A stretch of DNA of 64,000 nucleotides from assembly GCA_041875495.1 (NCBI GenBank), contig CP112982.1:3472001-3536000 (forward strand), in the 5' to 3' direction. A program made the position numbers and the translations under genes. Each line of letters opens with the position of its first letter. Positions within the stretch are counted from its first letter, which is position 1. The DNA comes from Halomonas sp. CH40. Lineage in GTDB: Bacteria > Pseudomonadota > Gammaproteobacteria > Pseudomonadales > Halomonadaceae. The notes below the pieces were generated by a model. The model searched no databases and was not told the DNA's origin. It worked only from the letters and a program-made list of their open reading frames with translations. Below, piece by piece: positions 37,405 to 45,725 of this stretch.

Positions 37405-38403
37405 TCAGGATTGCTCAATCACCACCCTGTGCATCTCGCCGCTGCCGTTTTCGAAGGCGTCAATATTGTTCAGGGTGGTTTCCGCAATATTGGTCAGCGC
37501 CTCGTCGGTGAAAAAGGCCTGATGCCCGGTAATCAGCACATTATGAAAGGTGGTCAAACGCATGAACTGATCATCGTCGATCACTTTGTAGGACAGATCT
37601 TCGAAAAACAACTGCTCTTCCTCTTCATACACATCAAGGCCCAGATAGCCAATATGGCCGCTTTTCAACCCCCCAATCACCGCTTGAGTGTCCACCACTC
37701 GCCCACGTCCGGTATTGATCAGCATCACACCGGGTTTCATCCGCGCAATTGCTTCGCCATCAATCAGATGGTCGGTTTCAGGGGTCAGCGGGCAATGTAG
37801 CGAGATGATATCCGCTTCGGCGTAGAGGGTTTCCAGCGGTACGTATTCCACAAAGTCCTTGGCATCCGGGTTTATGAACGGGTCACTCGCCAGAATACGG
37901 CAACCAAAACCGTGCATGATATCGGCAAAAATCAGCCCGATTTGCCCAGTACCCACGACCCCCACGGTTTTGCCGTACAGGTCAAAGCCCAATAAGCCAT
38001 CGAGTGAAAAGTTACCATCGCGCACCCGGCTGTGAGCTCTGAAGGTCATCCGGTTGAGGCTCAGAATCAGCGCCACAGCATGCTCTGCCACCGCGTGGGG
38101 CGAATAGGCAGGCACCCGAGCGACAGTAATGCCAAGACGCTCTGCTGCCATCAGGTCAACGTGGTTGAAGCCCGCCGAACGTAACGCCACCAGGCGCGTT
38201 CCCCCTTCATGCAGGAGTGAGAGCACGTCAGCGTCCAGATGGTCGTTAACGAAAGCACATACGCCATCAAAGCCTTGCGCCAGCGCCGCAGTGTCGACAT
38301 TCAATCGGGCATCAAAAAAGTTCAGATCGTGATTTCTGGTGGCATTGGCACGCTTCAGAAATGTCTCGTCGTAAGGTTTGGCGCTGAATACCGCAATACG
38401 CAT
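37405..38403 (-). CDS. ldhA: 2-hydroxyacid dehydrogenase, D-lactate dehydrogenase-like
   Basis: NAD-dependent D-2-hydroxyacid dehydrogenase, 332 residues, closest in sequence style to fermentative Ldh[24 protein letters not shown] (substrate loop), GVVGTGQIG (NAD), catalytic Arg in [10 protein letters not shown], Glu in [10 protein letters not shown] and His in [10 protein letters not shown] start at MRIAVF; the open frame runs 57 bases further 5' without similarity. Monocistronic. The gene lies just downstream of the putative sRNA on the same strand. Confidence 0.88.
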   Translation of the reverse strand: MRIAVFSAKPYDETFLKRANATRNHDLNFFDARLNVDTAALAQGFDGVCAFVNDHLDADVLSLLHEGGTRLVALRSAGFNHVDLMAAERLGITVARVPAYSPHAVAEHAVALILSLNRMTFRAHSRVRDGNFSLDGLLGFDLYGKTVGVVGTGQIGLIFADIMHGFGCRILASDPFINPDAKDFVEYVPLETLYAEADIISLHCPLTPETDHLIDGEAIARMKPGVMLINTGRGRVVDTQAVIGGLKSGHIGYLGLDVYEEEEQLFFEDLSYKVIDDDQFMRLTTFHNVLITGHQAFFTDEALTNIAETTLNNIDAFENGSGEMHRVVIEQS

Positions 38404-38499
38404 AAGGTTCTCTCCACCGTCGTTGATGTCGTCAACCAGAGTGCCCTGCCACCCGTACACTAGGCAAGGCTGAATCGAATAAGAGAGGGAAAGTATAGA

Positions 38500-38634
38500 A
38501 AAAAGAAAGCCGCCCCAATAGAGGCGGCAAAAAGACCGTGACTAGCAATGAGAGGGAGAAACCACGACAGGTAATAAGGTGATGATACGTTACCTAGTGG
38601 ATGTCATGGTGTCAGCGACTCATCAAACGCTGAC
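38500..38634 (-). ncRNA. Putative Fur-regulated small RNA (about 135 nt)
   Basis: Read leftward, a transcript from about 38634 would start with a perfect 8-bp hairpin, TGTCAGCG/CGCTGACA (38635-38628 with 38617-38610). Then come an unstructured stretch, a weaker CGTG/CACG stem that exposes the C/U-rich loop TTTCTCCCTCTCATT, and a terminator GCCGCC/GGCGGC (38528-38509) followed by TTTCTTTTTT. A sigma-70 promoter with 17-bp spacing and an overlapping Fur box lie just upstream. No open frame of note runs on this strand. The layout matches RyhB/PrrF-type sRNAs in logic, but I do not recognise the sequence. The promoter, structure and terminator are seen; the RNA is inferred. Confidence 0.6.
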
Positions 38635-38640
38635 ATTCAC

Positions 38641-38669
38641 AATATAATCATTCTCATTTACCGCGTCAA
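38641..38669 (-). promoter_or_regulatory. Sigma-70 promoter with overlapping Fur box
   Basis: Minus strand -35 TTGACG (38669-38664), 17-bp spacer, -10 TATATT (38646-38641). The segment AAATGAGAATGATTATATT spanning the spacer and -10 fits the Fur 7-1-7 motif TGATAAT-N-ATTATCA at about 12 of 14 positions. It would repress the sRNA when iron is sufficient. No protein gene is placed to use this promoter. Confidence 0.65.
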
Positions 38670-38766
38670 CATTAATACGAATCTTTTTTATTTACTTTCT
38701 TTCAGAGTACCCTTAGCCCTTAAGAATCCTTACAAATATTTAAATAAAATCAAGAAGTAATGTTAA

Positions 38767-39119
38767 ATGAGCCTGCATGAGCCGGCGTGCAAACGTCTTC
38801 AAGCACTTCTGGATACGGTGGGTGCCTTGCTGACGGATCGTTGATTGGGGTTAACAGCGCTTGGGCGTGCTGTGCCAGGACCTGTGGCCCCTCGACGTAC
38901 CATCAAGCACGTCAATCGGCTATTGGGCATCCACCATTTGCACGAGGAGCGCCCCTTGTTTTATTGGCTGGTGGCTGATGAAAAGCCCTCCTGTTCGGGC
39001 TGGGCTTTGGTATGCATCAATCGCGTCAGGGCAGGCGTCTCGAGATCCTTCTGCTGATCGCGATGCAGGCCAATATAGCGATGATGCGACGACTCAAAAG
39101 GGGGACACCACAAACATAA
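38767..39119 (+). pseudogene. Decayed IS4-family transposase remnant
   Basis: Frame 1 from ATG 38767 reads MSLHEPACKRLQALLDTVGA, has an internal TGA at 38842, then LGLTALGRAVPGPVAPRRTI and KHVNRLLGIHHLHEERPLFY, the N-terminal pattern of IS4-type transposases. In another frame from about 38991, LFGLGFGMHQSRQGRRLEIL and LLIAMQ look like the C-terminal end of the same family. The DDE catalytic centre is missing, so a large internal deletion plus a stop have killed it. No clear terminal repeats are visible. It borders the ImmA/PIN module and marks this patch as accessory. Confidence 0.7.
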
Positions 39120-39232
39120 CGATGCTGATTGGCAAGCTGGAGGAGCTACAACAAGAGGTTTAATGCAAAGTATTCAATGCCAAGTAAAAGTGCTGATGCT
39201 CCATGGTTTCCCCTACCTCAACATGCAATTAT

Positions 39233-39270
39233 GGTTTACAGTATATGATATATTTATAAATTCATAAACC
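39233..39270. promoter_or_regulatory. Inverted repeat at the promoter of the XRE-ImmA gene
   Basis: GGTTTA (39233-39238) faces TAAACC (39265-39270) across a very AT-rich spacer with several TATA-like boxes; GGAGG (39271-39275) and the ATG follow. A probable autoregulatory operator. Confidence 0.45.
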
Positions 39271-39280
39271 GGAGGTCAGT

Positions 39281-40333
39281 ATGATCGGCGAGCGTCTGAA
39301 GCGAGCCCGCAGCGCGGCTGGCCTATCTATGGCTAAGTTAGGAAAAGCTGCCGGTGTCAGTGCTAACATGATCAAGAAGTACGAGCATGACGACAACATG
39401 CCCTCGTCCTCTGTACTGATCAAAATGGCTGAGGCCCTGGATGTCCGTACCGAGTTCTTCTTTCGCCCTGTCACTGTTAAACTTTCAGGTATTGAGTACC
39501 GCAAAAAAGCTAGCACTCCGCAAAAGGTGCTGGACAAGATCGCTGCGGACGTTCTGGATCAGGCCGAACGTTGGTTTGAGTTGAAGAATCTGTGGCCTGA
39601 CTTTCCAATCCCGGGCTTTGAGCGTCCATCCAACTTGCCTAGTGTATCGGCCTTGGAAGACCTAGAGGCCTTCAGCGTTGCTATGCGCAGAGCCTGGCAG
39701 CTTGGCTTAAATCCTTTGCCAGACATGATCGATCTACTCGAATCCAAAGGAATTCTGGTGATTGTGACCGAGTCAGATCAGGCAGATAAGGTTGATGGCA
39801 TGCAGGCTAGTGTAGAAAAGCAGCCCGTCATAGTGATATCGAGCCACTGGCCAGGCTGCAGGCAGCGCTTCACCCTCGCGCACGAACTGGGGCACCTGCT
39901 ACTACATGGCATATTGCCAAGCAATATCAATGAAGAGCAGGCTTGTAACCGTTTCGCTTCTGCTTTTTTGCTTCCTCGCGACGGTGCCATTGAGCACCTT
40001 GGAGCCCAACGCCATAACATCGACTGGAAAGAGATGTATTTGCTCAAGCACGAATACGGTCTGAGCATGGCCAGTATTCTCTACCGCTCTCGAGATGTGG
40101 GCATCCTGACTCCGCAGAAGTACAAATCCCTTTTCATTCAGTTTTCAACCAATGGCTGGCGAAAAGAGGAGCCTGGTCAAGCTTACCCAAAAGAGCAGAC
40201 CCTGCTTTTTGAACAACTGGTTTATCGTGGCGCAGGTGAAGGCCTGATATCCGATTCCAAAGCTGCAGAGCTGCTGAAGATGCCAGTCGCTCAGTTCCGT
40301 CAAGATAAGATGATGGAAGGAGCGTTAGCCTAG
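39281..40333 (+). CDS. XRE-family HTH protein fused to ImmA/IrrE metallopeptidase
   Basis: A 350-residue two-domain protein. Residues 1-62 form an XRE helix-turn-helix (MAKLGKAAGVSANMIKKYEH). Residues about 150-260 form an ImmA/IrrE (COG2856, DUF955) zinc peptidase with HELGH at 201-205 and the preceding QRFTLA. Such proteins cleave a partner repressor or antitoxin on a signal. The next gene starts directly after this stop codon (TAGATG) and encodes a PIN protein, so they form a two-gene unit. The codons are AT-richer than in neighbouring core genes, suggesting transfer. GGAGG is 5 bases upstream of the ATG. Confidence 0.85.
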   Translation: MIGERLKRARSAAGLSMAKLGKAAGVSANMIKKYEHDDNMPSSSVLIKMAEALDVRTEFFFRPVTVKLSGIEYRKKASTPQKVLDKIAADVLDQAERWFELKNLWPDFPIPGFERPSNLPSVSALEDLEAFSVAMRRAWQLGLNPLPDMIDLLESKGILVIVTESDQADKVDGMQASVEKQPVIVISSHWPGCRQRFTLAHELGHLLLHGILPSNINEEQACNRFASAFLLPRDGAIEHLGAQRHNIDWKEMYLLKHEYGLSMASILYRSRDVGILTPQKYKSLFIQFSTNGWRKEEPGQAYPKEQTLLFEQLVYRGAGEGLISDSKAAELLKMPVAQFRQDKMMEGALA

Positions 40334-40813
40334 ATGCAGGTGCTTATCAGTGATGCAAATGTACTGATTGATATGGAAGCAAGCGGGCTTTTGGAGTTTA
40401 TGTTCCAACTTCCCTTCGAGTTCAAAGTCTCTGATATGCTTTTTGCCGATGAACTTTCTCATCAGCACTCTCACCTGCTCAACCTTGGTCTTCGCCAAGC
40501 AGCATTGACGTCGGCCAGCATGATGGACGCAATGCGTATGACACACGCTTATGCCGGACCAAGCCGATATGACTGCTTTTCCCTGGCCTTGGCCAAGCAG
40601 GAAGGATGCCCACTACTTACCGGTGATGGAGATCTGCGCAAGGCAGCCAGGAAAGAGGCAGTTATTGTTAAAGGTACAATATGGCTTGTAGAACAGATGG
40701 TAGAACAAGACCTGATCCGTAAGGATATTGCCAAAAAGGCTTATCAAGCCATGCGGGATGCAGGTAGCCGCCTGCCTTGGAAAGATGCTTTCATGCGCTT
40801 GGAGAGTTTATAA
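40334..40813 (+). CDS. PIN-domain protein, putative toxin partner of the XRE-ImmA protein
   Basis: A 159-residue PIN-like nuclease. It has the ordered acidic set of the fold: D7 in LISDANVLID, E40 in FADELSH, D79 in YDCFSLALAKQ, and D97/D99 in LLTGDGDLRKAA. The tail is helical and basic (RKDIAKKAYQAMRDAGSRLP). Zero spacing from the ImmA-type gene implies translational coupling. PIN nucleases in such pairs may act as RNases controlled by the HTH-protease; this is a prediction from gene order. Confidence 0.75.
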   Translation: MQVLISDANVLIDMEASGLLEFMFQLPFEFKVSDMLFADELSHQHSHLLNLGLRQAALTSASMMDAMRMTHAYAGPSRYDCFSLALAKQEGCPLLTGDGDLRKAARKEAVIVKGTIWLVEQMVEQDLIRKDIAKKAYQAMRDAGSRLPWKDAFMRLESL

Positions 40814-41045
40814 AACATGCTCGCGACGAGGATGTAAGACGCCAGCACAATGCTAAGGATGTATAAAATCTTTAAAATTCATTATTGATTCAACCGAATG
40901 AGATAATTTTTGCTGTGTGCTGTTATCCCCTTTGCCGGGCGTTCATTGCCGATCTTTGAGTCGCTGCAGGCGAGCCTGAGAGAAGAAACCCATGATCAGG
41001 CATTATGCGACGCATAGCGCTAAACTCGTGGAGATTCGTCAGCCC

Positions 41046-41972
41046 TTAGCCCATTAACAGCTGGAGCCATAGTGGCAACGTCAGCATTGCCAGTAGCGTC
41101 TGCCCGGTAATGATGGCTGCCATCAGTTCACCATCTCCTCCCAGCTGGCGCGCCAGAATATAGGCAGATGTGGCCGTGGGCAGTGCCGCGAAAAGTAAGG
41201 CAACATCACGAGTAACGTGATCCAGCCCAAGCAGCCAGGCCATGGCAAGCACCAGTGCCGGTAACAGCAACAGCTTGACACTATTGCTGACCACTACGCC
41301 TCTATCCAGGCGCAACAATGCTGCTGGGCGCAGCGCCACACCGACGGCCACCAGGCCCAGGGGCAGAGCTGCTCGCCCCAAGAGCGTCACCGTGTCCTGG
41401 CTCCAGCCAGGCAGGCCGATGCCGCTGAGATTCAACCCGATTCCCACCAGGCAAGCCAGGATCAAAGGGTTTTGTGCCAGGGCAGCAATACTCTTGCGCA
41501 TGCTGGCCTTGCCCAGCGTGCCTGCCGCTACAAAGCTGGCCACGCACATGACGTTGATCACCGGCACCATCAAGGCGACTGCCACCGCTGCCGTGGTCGC
41601 ACCGGCACTGCCGTGCAGGGCCGCAGCCCCCGCCACCCCCACATAGGTGTTGAAGCGCAGGGCACCTTGAAATACCGAGGTAAATGCCGCTGCATCCAGG
41701 TGTAACCAACCGCGCATGGCCCACAGCAGTAGCGCCAACACGCTCAAGGTGCCTAGCAGGGTGAGTGCCAAGCGGCCAATCGGTACTGAGGCCACATCAG
41801 CAGTAGCCAGGGTGCTAACCAGCATGGCAGGAAACAGGACGAAGTAGATCACCTTTTCCAACTGTGGCCAGAAGTCAACGCCTGGCCAGCGCCGGTAGCC
41901 AAACAAGGCACCCAGCAAGATGAGAAGAAACAGGGGCCCCAGTGCCCCGACAATACTTCCACCCTCTTCCAT
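41046..41972 (-). CDS. AEC family transporter (auxin efflux carrier-like permease)
   Basis: A 308-residue integral membrane protein with about ten hydrophobic segments, of the bile/arsenite/riboflavin-related AEC family. FNTYVGVAGAAALHG, VPVINVMCVASF and LGLVAVGVAL are family-like. Substrates of bacterial members are mostly small carboxylates such as malate or malonate; specificity here is unknown. AGGAGAGAGTC precedes the ATG. The gap 40814-41045 before it holds nothing I can identify. Confidence 0.85.
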   Translation of the reverse strand: MEEGGSIVGALGPLFLLILLGALFGYRRWPGVDFWPQLEKVIYFVLFPAMLVSTLATADVASVPIGRLALTLLGTLSVLALLLWAMRGWLHLDAAAFTSVFQGALRFNTYVGVAGAAALHGSAGATTAAVAVALMVPVINVMCVASFVAAGTLGKASMRKSIAALAQNPLILACLVGIGLNLSGIGLPGWSQDTVTLLGRAALPLGLVAVGVALRPAALLRLDRGVVVSNSVKLLLLPALVLAMAWLLGLDHVTRDVALLFAALPTATSAYILARQLGGDGELMAAIITGQTLLAMLTLPLWLQLLMG

Positions 41973-42129
41973 GACTCTCTCCTAACCTGCGACATCCCAG
42001 CACAGTGATATCGTGCCGATTGCTGTTACTATCTTTATTCAAGACAACCCTTTTCGTGATGGCTGTGCATTGTGTGCCATTTATGCAGGCCAACCACTTG
42101 TTTCCGGCTTACATCACCATGGTTCTGTC

Positions 42130-42630
42130 ATGAACACTTCCACCCAAGCTCGTGCTGGACGCTTTCCAGTGCTCCAGGTGCTTATCCTGGTCACCGGTAT
42201 CGCCTTGGCGGCCCTCAGCTGGTACGGTTTTTCTTACTGGTTACGCAGCGATGGCGACGTTACCTGGTATCCGCCCTCCGACACCTGCGATCTGCACACC
42301 GAGACCTGCTCAGCCAAACTGGGAGACAAGGGCTCGCTCACGCTGACGGTAGATGCCGACGGACGCATCGAGTCACTGGAAATTCTGCCTTTGACCGTTA
42401 CTACTCAGGGGATAGACGTTAGCGCTGCTGAAGTCGATTTTATCGGCCGTAACATGGACATGGGTATTAACCGCTTTCCATTATCTGCCACCCAGAATGG
42501 CGACTTTCACGGCCAGGGGCAATTGAGTGTGTGTACATTATCTGTCATGCCGTGGCGTGCCCGCGTGATTGTCGATACCCCTGATGGCCGACTCGGCACC
42601 TGGTTCGATTTTGATGTTATCCGGAGCTGA
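42130..42630 (+). CDS. Membrane-anchored periplasmic protein next to Sco
   Basis: A 166-residue protein with one membrane segment at about residues 14-37 and an exported domain. It has C53, C60, C135, M109 and M111 (GRNMDMGINRF) and ends MPWRARVIVDTPDGRLGTWF. The arrangement resembles unnamed proteins found beside sco genes and is broadly FixH/YtkA-like; copper handling for cytochrome oxidase assembly is plausible but unproven. I start at MNTSTQAR (42130); the frame is open 117 bases further 5' without support. The sco gene starts five bases after its stop. Confidence 0.7.
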   Translation: MNTSTQARAGRFPVLQVLILVTGIALAALSWYGFSYWLRSDGDVTWYPPSDTCDLHTETCSAKLGDKGSLTLTVDADGRIESLEILPLTVTTQGIDVSAAEVDFIGRNMDMGINRFPLSATQNGDFHGQGQLSVCTLSVMPWRARVIVDTPDGRLGTWFDFDVIRS

Positions 42631-42634
42631 TCCT

Positions 42635-43255
42635 ATGCCATCCCTTGTTTCTCGCCGCTTCACACTTCTAGTCACTCTTGGCCTGCTCGCACTTCTTGTC
42701 ACTGCTGCCGGTGCCTTCGCACTCAACCACTACTTTTCCAGCCAGAATCAGCAGCCGACCAGCGGGCTACCCGGCGGCCCCATTGAACTGGCGTCTACCC
42801 GTGGCGATTTTTCCCTGACCCAGCTGGACGACAATCAGGTTGCCATTGTTAGCTTTGGCTACACCTATTGTCCGGATGTGTGCCCGATGAACCAGGCCGT
42901 CAAAAAACAGGCTCTGGCTGAGCTGACCCCACAGCAGCGCGATCGTATTGTACCGCTGATGATCTCTGTCGACCCGGAGCGCGACAGCCTGGAGCGGCTG
43001 GCGGAGTACACTGGCTTTTTCGGTGAACGCTTTATCGGCGCCACCGGCACACAGCAACAGCTTGAAGAACTGGCCAGCCGCTATGGTGTGATCTGGCGGC
43101 GGGTTGAAGCCGAAAACTCGGCGATGGGCTACACCATCGACCACAGCTCATCGCTTTATGTGGTCGACCGTGAAGGCAACATCCTTGAGCGCGTACTGTA
43201 TTCATCCAGCCCGGAAGGGCTGGTAACCGCGTTAAGAACCGCGCTTGATAGTTAA
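42635..43255 (+). CDS. SCO1/SenC family copper chaperone
   Basis: Thioredoxin-fold, membrane-anchored copper chaperone for the CuA site of cytochrome oxidase. 206 residues with a membrane anchor at about 10-32. The copper ligands are C79 and C83 (YCPDVCP) and H170 (TIDHSS). It starts at MPSLVSRRF, after GGAG eight bases upstream; an in-frame ATG at 42569 would lie inside the preceding gene. It is cotranscribed with the upstream anchored protein. Confidence 0.93.
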   Translation: MPSLVSRRFTLLVTLGLLALLVTAAGAFALNHYFSSQNQQPTSGLPGGPIELASTRGDFSLTQLDDNQVAIVSFGYTYCPDVCPMNQAVKKQALAELTPQQRDRIVPLMISVDPERDSLERLAEYTGFFGERFIGATGTQQQLEELASRYGVIWRRVEAENSAMGYTIDHSSSLYVVDREGNILERVLYSSSPEGLVTALRTALDS

Positions 43256-43256
43256 G

Positions 43257-44345
43257 TCATTCATTGTCATCAGCACCACTGGATGACTGCAGACGGGTCA
43301 GCATTGCCATCAAAGCGCTGACCTGAGTCCCCTGGCGGGTATCATGCAGAGGGTTAAGCTGCCAACTGCTTTCCGCAAAGCCCCACCAGTCCCAGCAGCC
43401 CTGCGGATTCGCCAGGGTGCTTTCGGCCTGTGGGTAGAGAACAATCCGGCGGTGCTGGTCAGCCCATTCATTCAGGCCGGTTCCCTGCACAAAGGTTTCG
43501 CCGATCTGCTCGGCATTCATCTGGCAGCCATGCAGGGCAATGGTGACTTCACAGCTCCCATCGTCACAGCCTTCCGGCTGGTAGACATAGCCGTTATCTG
43601 CCAGCCCTTTGGCATCGAAATCGCTCTGGTCAAAGCGGATCAACTCACCCTCAGCAGAAGACGTTGCAGCGGGCGCTGAGTCGGGATGCAGCCAGTCGAG
43701 CATATCGGCGGCAATATCTTCATCACAGGCCAGCAAATGGCTGCCACCACCTGACTGACAATTACCCAGCGGCTGAGAGAGCTGCGTGTTGCCCGCCAAG
43801 GATACCGGCCAGCCGTGCCCGGTCTGGGCGCTGCGCGCCACCTTCAGCTGATCATCGCTGGCCAGCCACTGTTGCAGCTGCTCGGCCAGCAGATCACCTA
43901 ATACCGGTTCCACTACCGCATCATTTTCACCATGCCAGACATAAGCCCGTAGAGCACTGCGGGCGCTTTCGCTACCGACCTGATCCTGCTCGCGGTAATT
44001 GGCCCAACGGGTGTTCAGCGCCTCAATTGATGGCGCCCCTCGGCGCGTCATCATGCACTGGTTAAGCGCCAGGCTGAGCGAACCCTGGGAACAGCTCCAG
44101 GGCCCCGCGGCCAATACGCCCACCCCGGCAAACCGCTCGGGCCAGGCCACCGCCAGCTGCAGTGCCATATAACCACCAGACGACACGCCAACCACGCTAG
44201 CACCCGTTTCAGCAGCACCCAGCGACGGCAATGTGCCCGGCGGAGCATCCTCTTCTTGAGCAATGGCAGGCAAGGCGTATACGAGTACAGCGCCCAACAG
44301 CAGCCGTGCTCCTGCGGAGTGACGATGACCGGTGGTCTTCAACAT
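43257..44345 (-). CDS. Exported PHB depolymerase family esterase, type II (permuted) domain
   Basis: A 362-residue exported esterase with a signal peptide ending PAIAQ near residue 30. The lipase box GVSSGGYMALQLA (Ser55) comes near the N-terminus, while the oxyanion-hole segment VTIALHGCQMNAEQIG and LNEWADQHRRIVLYPQA come near residue 270 onward. In normal esterases the HGC strand precedes the lipase box, so this is the circularly permuted, type II PHB depolymerase order. Halomonads store PHB, so use of extracellular or periplasmic PHB oligomers is a natural role. It follows fkpA by six bases on the same strand. Confidence 0.82.
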   Translation of the reverse strand: MLKTTGHRHSAGARLLLGAVLVYALPAIAQEEDAPPGTLPSLGAAETGASVVGVSSGGYMALQLAVAWPERFAGVGVLAAGPWSCSQGSLSLALNQCMMTRRGAPSIEALNTRWANYREQDQVGSESARSALRAYVWHGENDAVVEPVLGDLLAEQLQQWLASDDQLKVARSAQTGHGWPVSLAGNTQLSQPLGNCQSGGGSHLLACDEDIAADMLDWLHPDSAPAATSSAEGELIRFDQSDFDAKGLADNGYVYQPEGCDDGSCEVTIALHGCQMNAEQIGETFVQGTGLNEWADQHRRIVLYPQAESTLANPQGCWDWWGFAESSWQLNPLHDTRQGTQVSALMAMLTRLQSSSGADDNE

Positions 44346-44351
44346 GCAGGG

Positions 44352-45029
44352 TTACTCGACATCAAGAAGTTCGACACGGAAAGTCAGAACGGCATTCGGG
44401 CCAATCGGGCCCTGACCACGCTCACCATAGGCAAGATCAGCAGGAATGTAGAGCATCCAGGTATCGCCCACACTCATCAGCTGCAGCGCTTCCTGCCAGC
44501 CTTCAATCACCTGATTGGCAGCAAAACTGACCGGCTCGCCACGCTCGAAGGAGCTGTCAAACACAGTGCCATCCAGCAGCATGCCTTCGTAATGCACCTC
44601 AACCGTGTCCTCTGCACCCGGTGAAGCGCCATCGCCTGATTCAAGCACTTCATACTGCAGGCCGGAATCCGTCACCGTCACTTCCTCGCGTTCGGCATTC
44701 TCGGCCAGAAAGGCTTCACCTTCCTCCAGGTTTTCTGCTGCCATGGCGCCAGCCTGCGCTTCGCGTTCGGCCATTGCCTGTTCCTGGAAACTGGCCAGCG
44801 CCTGAGCCATTTCCTCTTCGCTTAACGCCAGCTCATTGCCTTCAAACACATCACGAATGCCGTCTGTCAGGCTATCCACATCCAATTCGGCAATATCGGC
44901 CTGCATGCTTTCACCCAAAGTAACACCCAGGCTATAGGCCAGGCGCTCTTCATCGGTTTCCGGTGCGGCAGCGGCAAAAGGTGCCACCAGCAAGGTGCTC
45001 AGCAGGGCAGTCGAAAAAAACGTTTTCAT
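44352..45029 (-). CDS. fkpA: FKBP-type peptidyl-prolyl isomerase (FkpA-like)
   Basis: Periplasmic prolyl isomerase/chaperone, 225 residues. Signal peptide 1-22, helical dimerisation domain (about 24-110, ERLAYSLGVTLGESM), then the FKBP domain with VEVHYEGMLLDGTVFDSSFE and VIEGWQEALQLM. Start MKTFFSTAL after AAGGA; the open frame extends 42 bases further 5' without support. Its leader contains a tandem array of 12-13 bp units (45070-45150). Confidence 0.93.
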   Translation of the reverse strand: MKTFFSTALLSTLLVAPFAAAAPETDEERLAYSLGVTLGESMQADIAELDVDSLTDGIRDVFEGNELALSEEEMAQALASFQEQAMAEREAQAGAMAAENLEEGEAFLAENAEREEVTVTDSGLQYEVLESGDGASPGAEDTVEVHYEGMLLDGTVFDSSFERGEPVSFAANQVIEGWQEALQLMSVGDTWMLYIPADLAYGERGQGPIGPNAVLTFRVELLDVE

Positions 45030-45069
45030 GATATTCCTTACATCAGTGGTAAAAGGTCGTTGATCAAAC

Positions 45070-45150
45070 ATCTTTACAGAAAATCTTTAAAGCACGTCTT
45101 TGCAGATGGCCTTTGAGATAGTCTTTAAGATGGTCTTTAAGACAAATTTT
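45070..45150 (-). repeat. Degenerate 12-13 bp tandem repeats upstream of fkpA
   Basis: TCTTT recurs at 45071, 45084, 45097, (CCTTT) 45110, 45122, 45134 and weakly at 45146. On the fkpA strand the unit reads TCTTAAAGACCA. About six to seven copies, imperfect, immediately upstream of the fkpA translation start region. Confidence 0.75.
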
Positions 45151-45170
45151 AAAAACAGTTATTAAAGCGT

Positions 45171-45215
45171 AACACCCGCCGCCTCAGGGTGCATCTTCCT
45201 GAAACGACGGGTGTT
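45171..45215 (-). terminator. Possible terminator after teaD
   Basis: AACACCCG (45171-45178) pairs with CGGGTGTT (45208-45215), with a nested TCAGG/CCTGA pair. On the minus strand the stem is followed by ACGCTTTAAT, a weak T-tract. It separates teaD from fkpA. Confidence 0.5.
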
Positions 45216-45251
45216 CACTACGACAACAATCAATGCTGAAAGTTGGGGCCT

Positions 45252-45698
45252 CTAGACGACCAGGGTCGGGCAATGTGCCGCACCGGCAACCCGCTGGGAA
45301 ACGCTCCCCAACAGCAGATTCTTCTCACCATTGGTGCCTTGGGCGCCAATCACGATCAGATCACACTCCCGTTTGCGGGCAAAGCGTACAATCGTCCGCG
45401 AAGGGCGACCGCCCTTGACAAAAGCACGCACCAGACTGCTATCCACACCCAGCTCTATGGCATGGGATTTGGCATGCACGGCAATTTCTGTGGCGTATTC
45501 CTTCAAGGCATCATCCGGAATATCCAGCTTGTTGGGGCGTACCATGGAAAGTGACGCTTCCAACAGGCTGTGATGCTTGAAAACACACAGAAAATACAGT
45601 TCGGCACCGGTCAGCCTGTGTAGACCCACCGCTTTTTCCAAGGCCTTTAAGGCACCTTTTGAGCCGTCTACCGGGATGAGTATACGGTTGAACATCAA
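45252..45698 (-). CDS. teaD: UspA-family protein TeaD of the ectoine TRAP system
   Basis: A 148-residue universal stress protein that binds ATP ([21 protein letters not shown] is the G-2x-G-9x-G(S/T) loop). In H. elongata TeaD is a UspA-type regulator of the TeaABC ectoine transporter, encoded last in the locus as here. The start is [20 protein letters not shown] after AGGAG. Twenty-seven bases follow the teaC stop. Identity rests on sequence and locus order. Confidence 0.92.
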   Translation of the reverse strand: MMFNRILIPVDGSKGALKALEKAVGLHRLTGAELYFLCVFKHHSLLEASLSMVRPNKLDIPDDALKEYATEIAVHAKSHAIELGVDSSLVRAFVKGGRPSRTIVRFARKRECDLIVIGAQGTNGEKNLLLGSVSQRVAGAAHCPTLVV

Positions 45699-45725
45699 GC
45701 TGTCTCCTTGTGGCGGTTTAACAAC

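Noticed and set aside
38787-39163. Several small rightward ORFs as real hypothetical genes
   Set aside because: They are pieces of one decayed IS4-type transposase in different frames.
40814-41045. Additional gene between the PIN gene and the AEC transporter
   Set aside because: No frame of useful length or recognisable motif on either strand.
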